Assembly (NCBI GenBank): GCA_004335835.1
Contig: RWJK01000716.1
Span: 1-44,762 of the forward strand
Length of the DNA stretch: 44,762 nt
DNA from: Scenedesmus sp. ARA3
Taxonomy: Eukaryota > Chlorophyta > Chlorophyceae > Sphaeropleales > Scenedesmaceae
Direction of reading: 5' to 3'
Under the pieces are notes generated by a model. The model searched no databases. It was not told the DNA's origin and saw only the letters and a program-made list of their open reading frames with translations. Shown in pieces: positions 35,001-44,762 of the stretch (position 1 is the stretch's first letter; the number at the start of each line of letters is the position of its first letter). The translations under genes were made by a program, and so were the position numbers.

Positions 35001-37304
35001 GTAGAAACTCCTCCGCGTGTGGGTGAAGCAGCCGAACCTGCAGCAGCTGCTGAGCAGGGGGCGCAGCAGCAGTGGCTGCAGGTGCTGCAGCGCGTGGAGC
35101 AGCAGCAGCAGCGCATCCTGCAGGTGCTGGGCACAACAGCTGCTGATGGCGCAGCTGCAGTAGACATATCCAATGATAACAAGGGCAGCAGCAGCAGCAC
35201 GAGCAGCAAGCAGGAGGCGGCCTCGTCAGCATCCCACCTGGCAGAGCTGCAGAATGTGCAGCAGGAGCTGCTGCAGCAGCTGCAGGAAGCAAAGGCGGCA
35301 TTGCTGCAGGGCTCAGCGGTACGACAGCAGCAGCAGCAGCACAGCTGGGGCAGCCCAGGAGGCAGGCAGCAGGACAGAATTGGGGCCACTGGGCGCTGCC
35401 AGGAGGAGCTAGGCTTCCCCTGCAGCAGCAGCACTCAGCTCCCGCCTGGCCAAGCGGATGAAAACGAAGCTGGCCTGCGCACTCCTAGGGCAGCAGCAGC
35501 AGCAGCTTCTACAGCTGATGACCTGGATGCTGCTGCAGCGAGCGCAAACGCAGCAGCAGCTGGTAGGAGCGGAGGTGGCTCGCGCAGCCCTACGCGCAGG
35601 TCGCAGCAGCGTGCCAAGCAGCGGGAGCTGCGCCAAAGCCTGGATGGCCCGCTGCTGCAGCAGCAGCAGCATGGCGGTGCTGCTGGCGGCAGCAGCAGTG
35701 TCAGCGCCGACAGGAGTGACCAGCAGCAGCTGCGGGACAGCCACAAAGAAGGCCGCCTGCAGCAGCTGCTGCGCGGTGCAAAGGCGGCTGGCAGCTTGCT
35801 GCATGACGCTGCTGCTGTGGCTGTCTCTTGTGATGACGTCAGCTGCCAGACGGAGGATCTGGAGGTGCTGCCTGCAGCAGCAGCAGCAGCAGCAGCAGGA
35901 TGCGGCTCTGCTGATGCACCGGGTGCGTCACCAGGCGTGCAGCTGCGGGTATGCTTGCCTGGTGAGGAGGCTGCCAGCACCTGCAGCACAGCAGCAGCAG
36001 CAGCAGAGGCGGGTGACTCAGCGGAGCTCTTGCAGCAGCTGCGGGGCAAAGTTGCAAAGCTTGAAATGCAGCTGGACGAGCAGCGCCTGAAGACAGAGAC
36101 AGCAATGAAGCTGCGAGACAGGGCCTGGCAGGAGCAGCCCCGCAGCCACAGCAGCTGCAGCAGCAGAGGCGGCGAGCTAGAGCCGCACCCCGCAGCCCTG
36201 CTGCTTGCAGGAAGCAGGGTGGGCGGCCTGCGGGCCAGCAGCGAGCAGCAGCTGCAGCTAGGTTGTGCCAGCGCTGGTGATGGCGCGAGTGCGGCGCATG
36301 CGCAGCGCGCGCCGCTGCTGCCGCCTGGGCTGTTTTCGCCGCGTAGGGAGCAGCTGGTGGCAGCTGCTGCGCTGCATGGTGCTGGCGCTGGCAGCGGCTT
36401 GAGCAGGAGCTTCTCAGGCACTGGCAGCCTGGCCTCACCTGGTGCTGGCAGTGGCAGCAGCTGTGGCGCTGCTGCTGCTGCTGCTGCTGTGCCGCAGAAC
36501 ATGAGTCTGGTGCTCACAGGGGAGGTGCGCAAGCTGCAGAGCGAGAATTTCACCTACATGTGCCAGATCAGCGAGCTGCGGGATACAGTGCGGCGGCAAG
36601 AGCTACAGCTGAGGCAGCAGGCGCTGCCGGCAGCTGCATTTAGCAGCAGCAGCGGCGGCGCGAGAACCCCGAGGGCTGGCGGCGGCAGCAGCAGCGGCGG
36701 TGGATCTGGGCTCTTCAGTCCGAGGGTGGCAGGTGGCGGCTCGGGACTGTTCAGTCCAAGGTTGCTGGGGACGCCTGGCAGGGCTAGTGCTGCTGCTGCT
36801 GCTGCTGCTGGGGAAGTGGTGTTTGGCAGCAGCAGCGGCAGCAGCCAGGTGGCTGGCGATGCTGGGGTGCCCCTGTATGGTGGTGGGCTGGGTGCTGCTG
36901 GCAGCAGCCCGACCAAGGCACTGAAGAGCCTTCTTGGTGTGAAGGGCAGCAGCATGAGCATTGGCGGCATGGGCCAGCAGGGTTCAGGTTTAGGGCTGAA
37001 CAGCGCTGGCTGGGGTTCACACCATGGCTTGGATGCTGTGCCTGAAGACAGTGCGGTGCTGCGGAAAGACAGCAGGAGGTTCAGCACTGGAGGAGTGCCA
37101 GCAGCGCAGCAGCAGCAGCAGCAGCAGGGTGGCGGAAACAGCAGTGGCAGCGGCAGCAGCAGCAGCAGGCGGCTGTCACTGGGAGCAGCAGGCCCTGGTG
37201 GGGCCTGTGGTAAGGGCGTGAGGCTGGTGGTGGCACCTGCAGGCAGGCTGCGGGTGGCAGCCATAGCCAAGGTGCAGCAGCAGCGCAGGCAGTCCATGGG
37301 CTGA
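25038..37304 (+). CDS. Kinesin-12 family motor, giant, with low-complexity coiled-coil stalk
   Basis: Fifteen phase-consistent exons: 25038-25136, 25307-25355, 25745-25870, 26031-26167, 26491-26726, 27061-27170, 27401-27765, 27924-28046, 28182-28429, 28721-28796, 29182-29709, 29933-30781, 30970-32061, 32452-32735 and 33035-37304. They give 2,863 residues. The N-terminal motor covers about 34-415: VVVRVRP, P-loop GQTGSGKT (113-120), switch I NAASSRSH (275-282), switch II DLAGSE (311-316), and the end [18 protein letters not shown]. The neck [10 protein letters not shown] (416-425) is the hallmark of kinesin-12 (KIF15, plant PAKRP/POK), plus-end-directed spindle or phragmoplast motors. A Ser/Ala-rich insert lies within the motor at about 165-200. 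The stalk mixes short coiled coils with long Ala/Gln/Ser runs, the last exon alone giving over 1,400 residues. Plant POK kinesins are similarly very long. The exon 14-15 join is the least certain: retention would end the protein at 32754, and the last exon has its own ATG at 33039. Confidence 0.87.
28922..29003 (+). repeat. CAG / TCG / TCA trinucleotide repeat cluster in a kinesin intron
   Basis: A compound microsatellite, CAG runs flanking GTC/ATC triplets, lies in the intron between the exons ending at 28796 and starting at 29182. In frame it would encode Gln, Ser or His runs, but no supported exon covers it. Confidence 0.85.
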
Positions 37305-40300
37305 GTCGTGATGTGGATGATAGCGCTACATGGTATCCCTGACAACAGCAAGATGCTGTGAGCGACAGTGATGCGCTGGGTGTGAGGCAACATATGCATA
37401 CTTTGATTGTTTGTGCACAGTGCCGCACTGTGCGCACACCTCTATCTATATTTGACGTATCCGCTGTGTCACACAACACGCTATTCAAGGGTTATTACGT
37501 GCAAGCACGCTGTTGCCTGAGCGGGAATGTTGGCCAGGTTCACGTCGGCCTGTACGGATAGTCCTCCGTAGATGTGGGTTACGTAGCAACCACAGCTCGA
37601 CAAAGGTTGCAACCGTGTATTGCAACATGCGATACTTGAAAGCTCCAAGTAGCCTACTGTTACGGTAACACTACTGCCACAGCCTGCAGAGCCTGGTCAG
37701 CCCCCCACCGGAACACAAGCAGACGCGCACCAACTGACAAGTGGCGCATTCTGCCAAACTCGATTCCATACGGTGGGCACCGTATCTGCCAAACTGCATG
37801 TCAAACTGGCAGGGATAATTGAAGTTCACAAGTCACTTGTACAGTGTACAGCCGGCCTGCGGGAGCCGATTCAGCACAAGGTAACAGCCGGCACTCCCTC
37901 TGCTGCTAAGGTGCTATGCAAGATGCCGTCACAAGTATGCCAGGTGGCTCACATCAGCGCGACGGGCAGGGAACAGTCAAACAAGTTCCACAATGTCTCC
38001 TTGCGATGTGTCTCTAAGTAAAATCCCAACATGTCCGCAGACCCACACCCTCAATGCTAGACATGTTATGACAAGACTGGTCAGTGTACATCAGCAAGAT
38101 CGAGCCCATCGGCCTCCAGCCTGCATTAACGCCATAAGCACACTATACAAGACGTTTGAACCGCATCACATGACACTACGTACACGCGCACATGATGCGC
38201 CAGGAACAGAAGAAACAGATACTATGGGACGGTCCCATGGTCATATGCTGAGACCACACTGTGGCAGAAGCCAACAACACAAGCTGCTGCAACATTGAGC
38301 AGCACAACTAGCATTGCGCATGACGCCTACATGCGCCATGTGACTCACTGCAGGTCGGTTGCTTCCAAGATCAAAACCCCACTGGCTGCCGTGCTTGAGG
38401 AGCCTCAGCAAGCCAGCTAGGCTTTGCGCAACAATCAAGCAGCAACACGCCCGACCCGGAGATCTGGACATTGTGATGCGTGACCCAAAACAACCGCTGT
38501 ACAAGCTCGACGCCATCGGCGTGGCATGTACATCTGATCACAAAGCAAAACCCCATCCTCAGTGTACCTGCCATGGGCCCATCTACTGCCAGGCTCCTTT
38601 GAACCACAGAGAGGCACGCCATCATCCGGCCTTCATCTAAGCCCTCGCCAAAATGCAACAGCGTCGCAATTCACAACCTGGCAGGGGCGGCCAGCACAGC
38701 GTGACAATATGAACTGCACAAGTTTGGGAACAGTACTGAGGGTGTGCGCATCTGGAATGGGGGTGGTAGCAGAGGATGCACGGAAACTAGACAAGCACCA
38801 CAGTGGCAGATAAAAGGTAGCCACGTGGCTACCTTGTATCTGTCACAGGGGGGACACGGCGGGCCAGCCATGCGTGCCTGTGCAACTGATGTGCATTCTG
38901 TAAAAGGTAAAGATGACAGCGCTTGCACATCTGCTTCATGCAAACACGAGACCCAGGCACTTCTTGGCAGCATTAGTGGTTCGCTTGCGTTTGAAGCCTG
39001 CTGCAGCTAGGCGCGCAAGCTGCCACATCAACGTAAGGCAGACAATCTACACCACCACCAATCAACACCCAACATGCAATCAGTGTGCACGCTGACATGA
39101 GATATGTCTAAAACAGAAGCAAAGCGCCATGCTGCATGGTGAATGATGCCAAAATGGGAGAGCTGGAGGAAAAGGCTGAGAGGGCGCAGCATCCCGCGCC
39201 ATGTAACAACGCATTCTTGACCAAATTCCTGACCCACGCCCAAACCAGACTTCATAGCGTTCAAAGGCATGCAATGCACTCCTGGAATTCCCCCGAAGGC
39301 AACAAGCAGCCGCATCAATGCTGTGCCACTAGATCGTCTCAACAAGCACACAGGTTGCCACCATGCTGCTGCCGAGGCAGCAGCTGTGACGCTTACAGCC
39401 ACTCCCGCTGCCCAGGCACGCCCATTTCTATGCATGCTTCAATCCGAGGTTGCAATTGCTGTCACTCAAGGTCAGCCCAGATCACATCATTCAGCAAAGG
39501 CCAGCGCAGGCAGGCCCACTTCATACAGTGCAGTGTGGCAGCATCACTGCCACGAGCCCTGCAAGCCCTGCTTGCAGGGCTTGTGCGCTGCCCCTGGGCT
39601 TGTCTGTTCTGCCAGTCAGGCACTTCAGTCATCCACAGCTCACGAGCCATGCACCACGCTGCGCTCTGCTGTTTCCACGCAAGAGCGACACCAAACAGTC
39701 AAAGCAGAACCTGCTGCCTCAAAGGGTGCTGACAGGCAAACCCTTTCCCCGAACTTCACTCTCAAGCACGCTGGCCTCGACACCCACCAGCCTCGGCAAT
39801 GAGCGCGCTCCCAACACGCCGCTTTGGCACTGCAGCCGACCAGAAGACATGTCCGCTGCAGTACCACTGGCACTGCAGCCGACCGGAAGACATGTCAGCT
39901 GCAGTACCACTGGCACTGCAAGGCTGATGAAGCGCCAGGCAGCTTTCAGGAAGCTTGATGGCACAAACCCGGCCAGCTGCTAACCCCACACGCCTCAGCC
40001 AAGAGACACGTGCCGCCGGACTCAGATGCTAGTGCACAAATGTCCCCCACTCATACCAGGAGCACCGGCATGGCCCCTGCATACCACCACAACGGATACC
40101 CTGTCATCGTCAAACCACGACAACAGCGCAGCAGCCGGATGCCAGCCTAGCGGCACTGCTGCAACACCACGCGTCACCGCCCCCACCACAGCTGCACTTC
40201 TACACGCAGCCATCTACGCGCAAAACAGCAGTCAGCACAAGCGAATGTCTCAGATACCTGAGAAGGACAGTTCCAAACTCCCCTGCTTTCCAGCTTGCTG

Positions 40301-40548
40301 ATCGCAGTCAAGGCTGGCCCTGCCAGCAGCGGCATGCTCCCTCTCTAACTTGAAAGGTGCTGCAGCAACACTGAAGTACCCGCACAGTCAACATCCTGCC
40401 AGGGAGGCCAGCAACGGTGACCGCCTCCAGCTGCAGCTACTCCTACAGTGCTGCACACAAACCGCTCATTTTTAGCCTGCTAGGGAGGCCAGCAGCAGCG
40501 CGGCCTCCTGCAGCTGCAGCAACACGCAAAGTGCTGCGACAGCACCGC
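37305..40548. other. C/A-rich spacer between kinesin and kinase 3' ends
   Basis: The two genes converge here and no protein is recognisable. From about 37.6 kb on, the plus strand is C/A-rich, so the minus strand is T/G-rich, the same character as DNA downstream of the plus-strand genes. This suggests a long kinase 3' region. Minus-strand TGTAA (TTACA at 39393-39397) is a candidate poly(A) signal for the kinase. Also present are hairpins at 37415-37433 (8-bp arms, 3-base loop) and 39562-39583 (10-bp arms, TT loop), and a 43-bp tandem repeat. Plus-strand frames such as 39269-39802 look composition-driven. Confidence 0.5.
39826..39920. repeat. 43-bp tandem repeat, two copies plus a partial third
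   Basis: Units start at 39826, 39869 and 39912, each opening with GGCACTGCA. The first two copies differ at a few positions; the third is cut after about ten bases. Function unknown. Confidence 0.9.
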
Positions 40549-40590
40549 TCACTCCAGGCCTGCTGGGGAGGCCAGCGGCAGCGTGACCTC
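40400..40590 (-). repeat. Degenerate tandem copies of the kinase terminal coding segment
   Basis: The kinase ends with LEEVTLPLASPAGLE (stop at 40549). On the minus strand just downstream the same segment recurs as LQEAALLLASLAG plus stop (ending near 40480), and again near 40402 with a broken frame. The shared core GGGAGGCCAGC (plus strand) starts at 40402, 40493 and 40566, so the spacings are 91 and 73 bases. These look like tandem duplications of the end of the gene that have decayed as 3' untranslated sequence. Confidence 0.75.
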
Positions 40591-43500
40591 CTCCAGCGCG
40601 CAGTGCCGCGTGAACTGCAGGTACGCCTCCAGCCGCGGCAGCATCTGCTTGAACGTGGGCCTGCGACAAGCAGCAGCAGAGGGCAGGGAGCGCTGTGTGG
40701 GATGCTCTGCAGGTCTTGTGGCATGCCACATTCAATGCACAGAGCTGTATGAGCTGCAGGGCAGCTACCACCTCTGTGCAAGCACAGCTGAAGCCACCAG
40801 GCCATCACTAGCCATTCTAACCAAGCACCATCACCAGCCGCATTCATTACATCCAAAATCAAAACACCAAATTCCTGCAAGCCCTTTCAACAAACAGATT
40901 CATCCCCGCACCTGGCTGCAGGGTCCTTGGCCAGGCATGCAGTCAGCAGCTCCTCCAGCACTGGCGGCAGGCCCATGGGCAGCTCCAGGCTGCCCTCGCC
41001 GCCCACCTGAGCCAGCACCGCCTCATGGCTCAGCCCTGCCCAGGCGCGGCTGCCTGCAGGCGGGACGCACAGCAGCCACATAAACATGAGCACAGCTTTA
41101 ACATCAGATCACAAGTTCAACCACACCAGCGCAGGACCTCTTGACTGCGCCCCGTCCATGCGCAGTTGCCGACGGGGGTGGCGGGGGCATCAAGCAGGCA
41201 CAGGCCCAGCAGCAGATCAGACAGGGCCCAAGCATAGACCCGCGTGCACAAGGACAAGGGCCTAGCTTGTTGCCAAGACACAGAGGAAGCAGTAAGCATT
41301 CAGAAGCGAACAGCAGCAGCAGCAGAACCAGGCTGTGCATAGCGCACGCACCTGTGATCATCTCCCAGCACAGCACGCCGAATGCATACGCGTCGCATGC
41401 ATAGTCCAGCACGCCATCCTGGATCGTCTCTGGCGCCATGTGCGTGACCGTGCCGTAGCGCCCGGGCGCGGAGCGCACGCGCACGTCCTGCGGCCGCGCC
41501 AGGCCAAAGTCCGTCACCTTTGCTGAGAAGCCGTGCGGGTTGCCGGCAAAGCTGGTCAGCAGCACGTTGCCGCCCGTGAGGTCCTGCGGGTAGGAGTATA
41601 TGTGTTGTTGCGGCAGAGGGCGGACAGGAAGTCCGTGGTTAACAACAACGGCTACGGGAATCAGGAAAACTGCTGCATGCAAACTGCCCCGCTATATCAT
41701 CACGCCGCCCAACAGCTTGCAGTTACTCGTCGCAACTGCATTACGGCACTACAGCATGACAACCCCACAACCCCATGCACCCAGCCTCATGCACTTGAAC
41801 GGAGGGGCCAGTTTATGCTGCATCAAACATGGCCCTGCAGTCTCGCTGCGCACCAGGTGCATGATGCCCTGCGAGTGGATGTAGGCCAGCGCGCTGGCCA
41901 CTTCGTAAGCAGTCAGCGCCACGCAGCGCAGGTGCGTGCCGCCGTGCGTGGGCTGGCGGCTGGTGCGGAACCAGCCCTTGACCACGGCGTCCTACAGGGT
42001 GGTAAGGAACAAGAGTGAAAACAGATGGTCAAGCAGTTGATACATGCGGCACACACAATACGGCACACAGTGTGTCTGGAGTTCAACAGGGGTTGACCAG
42101 CAGCGCAGCATGCAGGTATACCAACACAGCGCTGCAGCACAGCGCGCCATTAATTCATGCCATGAGCTCTGACTCCACGTCTTCACGCAAGCATACAGCC
42201 TGTGCTGCATGTTTCAATGGCGCGCATGCTGCTGCCATCAGTGCAGACTGCCTTGACACGAGAAGGAGGAGTACACATGCGCTACTCAGCACCCCACCCT
42301 GCGCTCACCACCAGCGTGTGCTTGTCGCAGTACTCGCTGACAATCCAGCAGGTGGGCTTGGCCAGCGCAGGGCTGATCTCCGCCACAGCTGTTGTTAACG
42401 CAGCAGCAGCAGCACACCACGCAGCACGCGGCACGCAGCACAGAACACATGTCAGTGCATATGTAACAGCGTCGGCTTACGATGTGAAGCATGCACATAC
42501 AGCCGTCAGACACTCTTCCACTGCAACACACCACATGTGCACCGTACAGCGCTGCACAAGGCAGGGGGCTGCGTTGCACATCGATACCGCACCTGGGTCA
42601 GGTTGCGCACGCATCATCATACACTCTTCGCCGCTGAAAGACTAAACCCATCACTGCACATCCGCACCTGGGTCTGGCAGCCCGATACCCCACGCAATGC
42701 TACGCAGCACGCCCAGGTGGTGGAAGTTCTGCGTCATGGCCACCTCGATGGGCATGCCCGCCCGCGTCACGCGCACGCTCTCCAGCTTCTCAATGATCTG
42801 CATAAAACCATAGGCAAGGGTGAGAGCGTGTTGTGCAGCAGTGCTCCAGCTTTTCAATGATCACGGGCACGCTCTCCAGCTTCTCAATGATCTGCATAAG
42901 ACCATAGGCAAGGGTGAGCGTGTTGTGCAGCAGTGCTCCAGCTTTTCAATGATCACGCGCACGCTCTCCAGCTTCTCAATGATCTGCACAGCGCACCTGG
43001 GAATGACACATGACGCATGAAGCATGTGTTGGCCGGCAGCATAATGAGCATAACGCCCACAGGCGCCAGGGACCTTGAAGTTGCCGTGTTGCCAGTCGCT
43101 ACATGTCGACGTGATGCCTGATGTGCAGCCGACAGAGCAGACAGCCGCCTGGAGCGGCACAAGCTTGCACACAGCTGCCGCAGGCCGACAAAAGCAGAGC
43201 TGCATCACACTTCCACTGCACTGCGCCTCATCACTACGCTCCCACACCCACCTTTACTGCTACCTCTGCGCCCTCGTGCACACCCCTGTACACCTTGCCG
43301 AAGCCACCCTGCAGGAGCAGCACACAGCACAACAGCAGCAGCGACAGCGCTGTCAGCGCCAAGCTCGCGCACGAGTTTGAGCAACGAGGTCCAATCGCAG
43401 CAGCACTTGAGTGACCTAAACCTGGCCAGGTAACTCAGCGGCACCTCGAGACCTGTCCAGCAGATGCCAGAAAATACCCCTGGCACGACGCAGTGTGCGA

Positions 43501-44618
43501 CAAAATACTACAGTAGCCGCACGCCGCAAACAGCACACAGCAGCACCATACATGAGCTGCACTACGGTAGCCATCCGCAACTTGCCACCCACCTTGCCCA
43601 GCAGCGGCCCCAGCACCAGGTTTGGGATCGGGCTGGGCCCCATCAGCCGCGGCCCGTACTGCAGCCCGCTGCCGTGGTGCAGCGGCGGCTGCCGCGGCGA
43701 GCCCAGCTCCACGGGCCGGATGTGCATGAAGAAGTAGTTGTGGCCGGGCCCCGGGTCGCTGCTCTCGCGCAGCCAGCTGGGCACGCCGACAGAGAAGGGC
43801 GCGTGCTCGTCGAGGGAGTCGCTGGCAGCCAGCCTGCAGGATTCATGTTGATTCATTTGCAGGAAAGTGAGTGCACGGTACAGAGCAGGATGCGATGAGT
43901 ATGAGTTGGTAAAGTGCATACTGAGGCAAGCCCAGGCAGCAAGCTGATTGTGCAACAGTTGAAGCCCCTCCCTGCGGCACAGCACGGCACAGCACAGCAC
44001 AACACGCACAGCAGTGGCGGCCTTGCATTGCACTTTGCAATTTTTTTGCTTTACAATGAATGAAACAAGCATGACCATGCTGAGGATTTTTTTACTCCCT
44101 GTCAGCACATCAGCCCATTGTGACGACTTTACTCTGCCAAGCGCAGCCCAATTATATTCGATGACTGCTTTGCACAAACCCGCTGCCTTATGCTCACTTG
44201 AAGGTGACGTTGAAGCGCTTGCCCTCAGCCGGTGTGCCCTTGGCGCCCTTCACGTTGGTGAGCGCGAGCTCCGCCTGCGCAGCCTGCCACGTCTGCAGCG
44301 GCAGCAGCCGCGCGACACGCACAACCACGCAACCACAGCGTCAGCTTGCTTATGGCATAAGATGTCTCTAGAGCTGGCGAGTAAAAGCCAGCAAAGCTTA
44401 TGAGCACACAGCATGATGCACACACTGACACACACGCACTGGCACAAGCACAAGCACAGCTGCACCCAAATTGTACAACAACCAAAAAGCGTGGTGACTC
44501 ACCGCCAGGCCCATGTCCACATCCAGCACTTGCTCCAGCGGCATGCCCTCAAAGGCGGCCATGTGCCGCCCCTCGTCCAGCTTGGCCAGCTCATCATAGC
44601 TGGCCGTCCACTCAATGC
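40549..44618 (-). CDS. TKL-type serine/threonine protein kinase, 3' part of gene
   Basis: Ten phase-consistent minus-strand exons: 44618-44503, 44292-44198, 43833-43593, 43308-43252, 42797-42668, 42388-42309, 41991-41854, 41583-41352, 41053-40912 and 40660-40549. They give 446 residues; the 5' end lies beyond the window. The first 145 or so residues (from IEWTASYDELAKLDEGRHMA to FFMHIRPVEL) form an unrecognised, possibly PAS-like sensory region. The kinase domain follows: Gly-rich loop GKGGFGKVYRG, beta-3 lysine in EVAVK, IVSEYCDKHTL at the hinge, catalytic loop HLDLTGGNVLL, VTDFGLARP, and activation segment GRYGTVTHMAPE. It ends with YAFGVLCWEMITG and a C-lobe tail finishing LASPAGLE. The GTVTHMAPE type of activation segment points to the large TKL families of green algae. 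The Arg of HRD is replaced by Leu. All catalytic residues (Lys, catalytic Asp, Asn, DFG Asp) are present, so it should be active. Substrate unknown. Confidence 0.88.
42773..42998 (-). repeat. Tandem triplication of a kinase intron/exon boundary
   Basis: A unit of 92-94 bases occurs with starts at 42773, 42867 and 42959 (plus strand), the last copy incomplete. Each copy carries, on the minus strand, an acceptor ending in CAG followed by codons for IIEKLESV, and a second, diverged copy of the same codons (IIEKLEHC), so there is an older duplication inside the unit. Acceptors lie just above 42797, 42891 and 42983. Only the one at 42797 leads into the intact kinase frame; the other two run into stops. 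Confidence 0.85.
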
Positions 44619-44762
44619 CTGCAGGAGACAGCGCGGCAGCACCTACAACAGCATGAGAGGCAGCAGGGCTGAGCGGCGCTGCACAAGCAGCGCACAAGCT
44701 CCCCTGCGAGCCCCGGTGATGCAGGTTGTGTTCTGATTGCTCAACATGGGGAATGGGGCAGG

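Noticed and set aside
35435..36553. 372-residue minus-strand open frame
   Set aside because: Antisense shadow of the last kinesin exon; composed of Ala, Ser, Cys and Leu runs from CTG/GCT repeats.
39269..39802. 177-residue plus-strand open frame
   Set aside because: Composition follows the C/A-rich spacer, no recognisable domain, and it ends inside the spacer without splice partners.
42773..42998. Evenly spaced repeats that could suggest a CRISPR array
   Set aside because: Copies are nearly identical over the whole unit with no unique spacers, and they carry an exon of a eukaryotic kinase.

Overview
The window looks like nuclear DNA of a chlorophyte green alga. This is inferred from intron-dense genes with GT/AG junctions and acceptors that very often read CTGCAG, pervasive CAG/CTG runs that become poly-Gln, poly-Ala and poly-Ser in proteins, and TGTAA motifs downstream of some stops (the usual green-algal poly(A) signal). 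The protein set also fits: a starch-binding protein, a kinesin-12 and a TKL-type kinase. A sphaeroplealean alga such as Scenedesmus/Tetradesmus would fit, but the species cannot be fixed from the sequence alone. I see no bacterial operon, CRISPR array, rRNA, convincing tRNA or intact transposon.

Six genes can be assembled exon by exon with consistent intron phases. Plus strand: (1) the 3' end of bystin/Enp1, a ribosome-biogenesis factor (3-1183); (2) a protein of about 2,000 residues with one CBM20 starch-binding domain followed by a huge Gln/Ala/Ser-rich, partly coiled-coil tail (about 2284-10337); (3) a secreted ADAMTS-like zinc metalloprotease with a thrombospondin type 1 repeat (13036-17758); (5) a kinesin-12 of 2,863 predicted residues in 15 exons (25038-37304). 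Minus strand: (4) a DJ-1/PfpI protein with a probable organelle-targeting leader (24550-23138), head to head with the kinesin; (6) the 3' part of a TKL-like protein kinase (44618-40549), whose 5' end lies beyond the window.

The genes do not form one obvious pathway. The spaces between them (10.3-13.0, 17.8-23.1 and 37.3-40.5 kb) hold no gene I can support. They show a strand bias, T/G-rich downstream of plus-strand genes and C/A-rich downstream of the minus-strand kinase, which suggests long transcribed untranslated or non-coding sequence.

The most interesting features are the giant CBM20 low-complexity protein (a candidate for linking starch to another body, perhaps the pyrenoid); a recurring pattern of small tandem duplications over exon edges (a 45-nt duplicated coding unit in the CBM20 gene, a triplicated splice acceptor and a triplicated terminal coding segment in the kinase gene); and CTG runs that abut splice acceptors.
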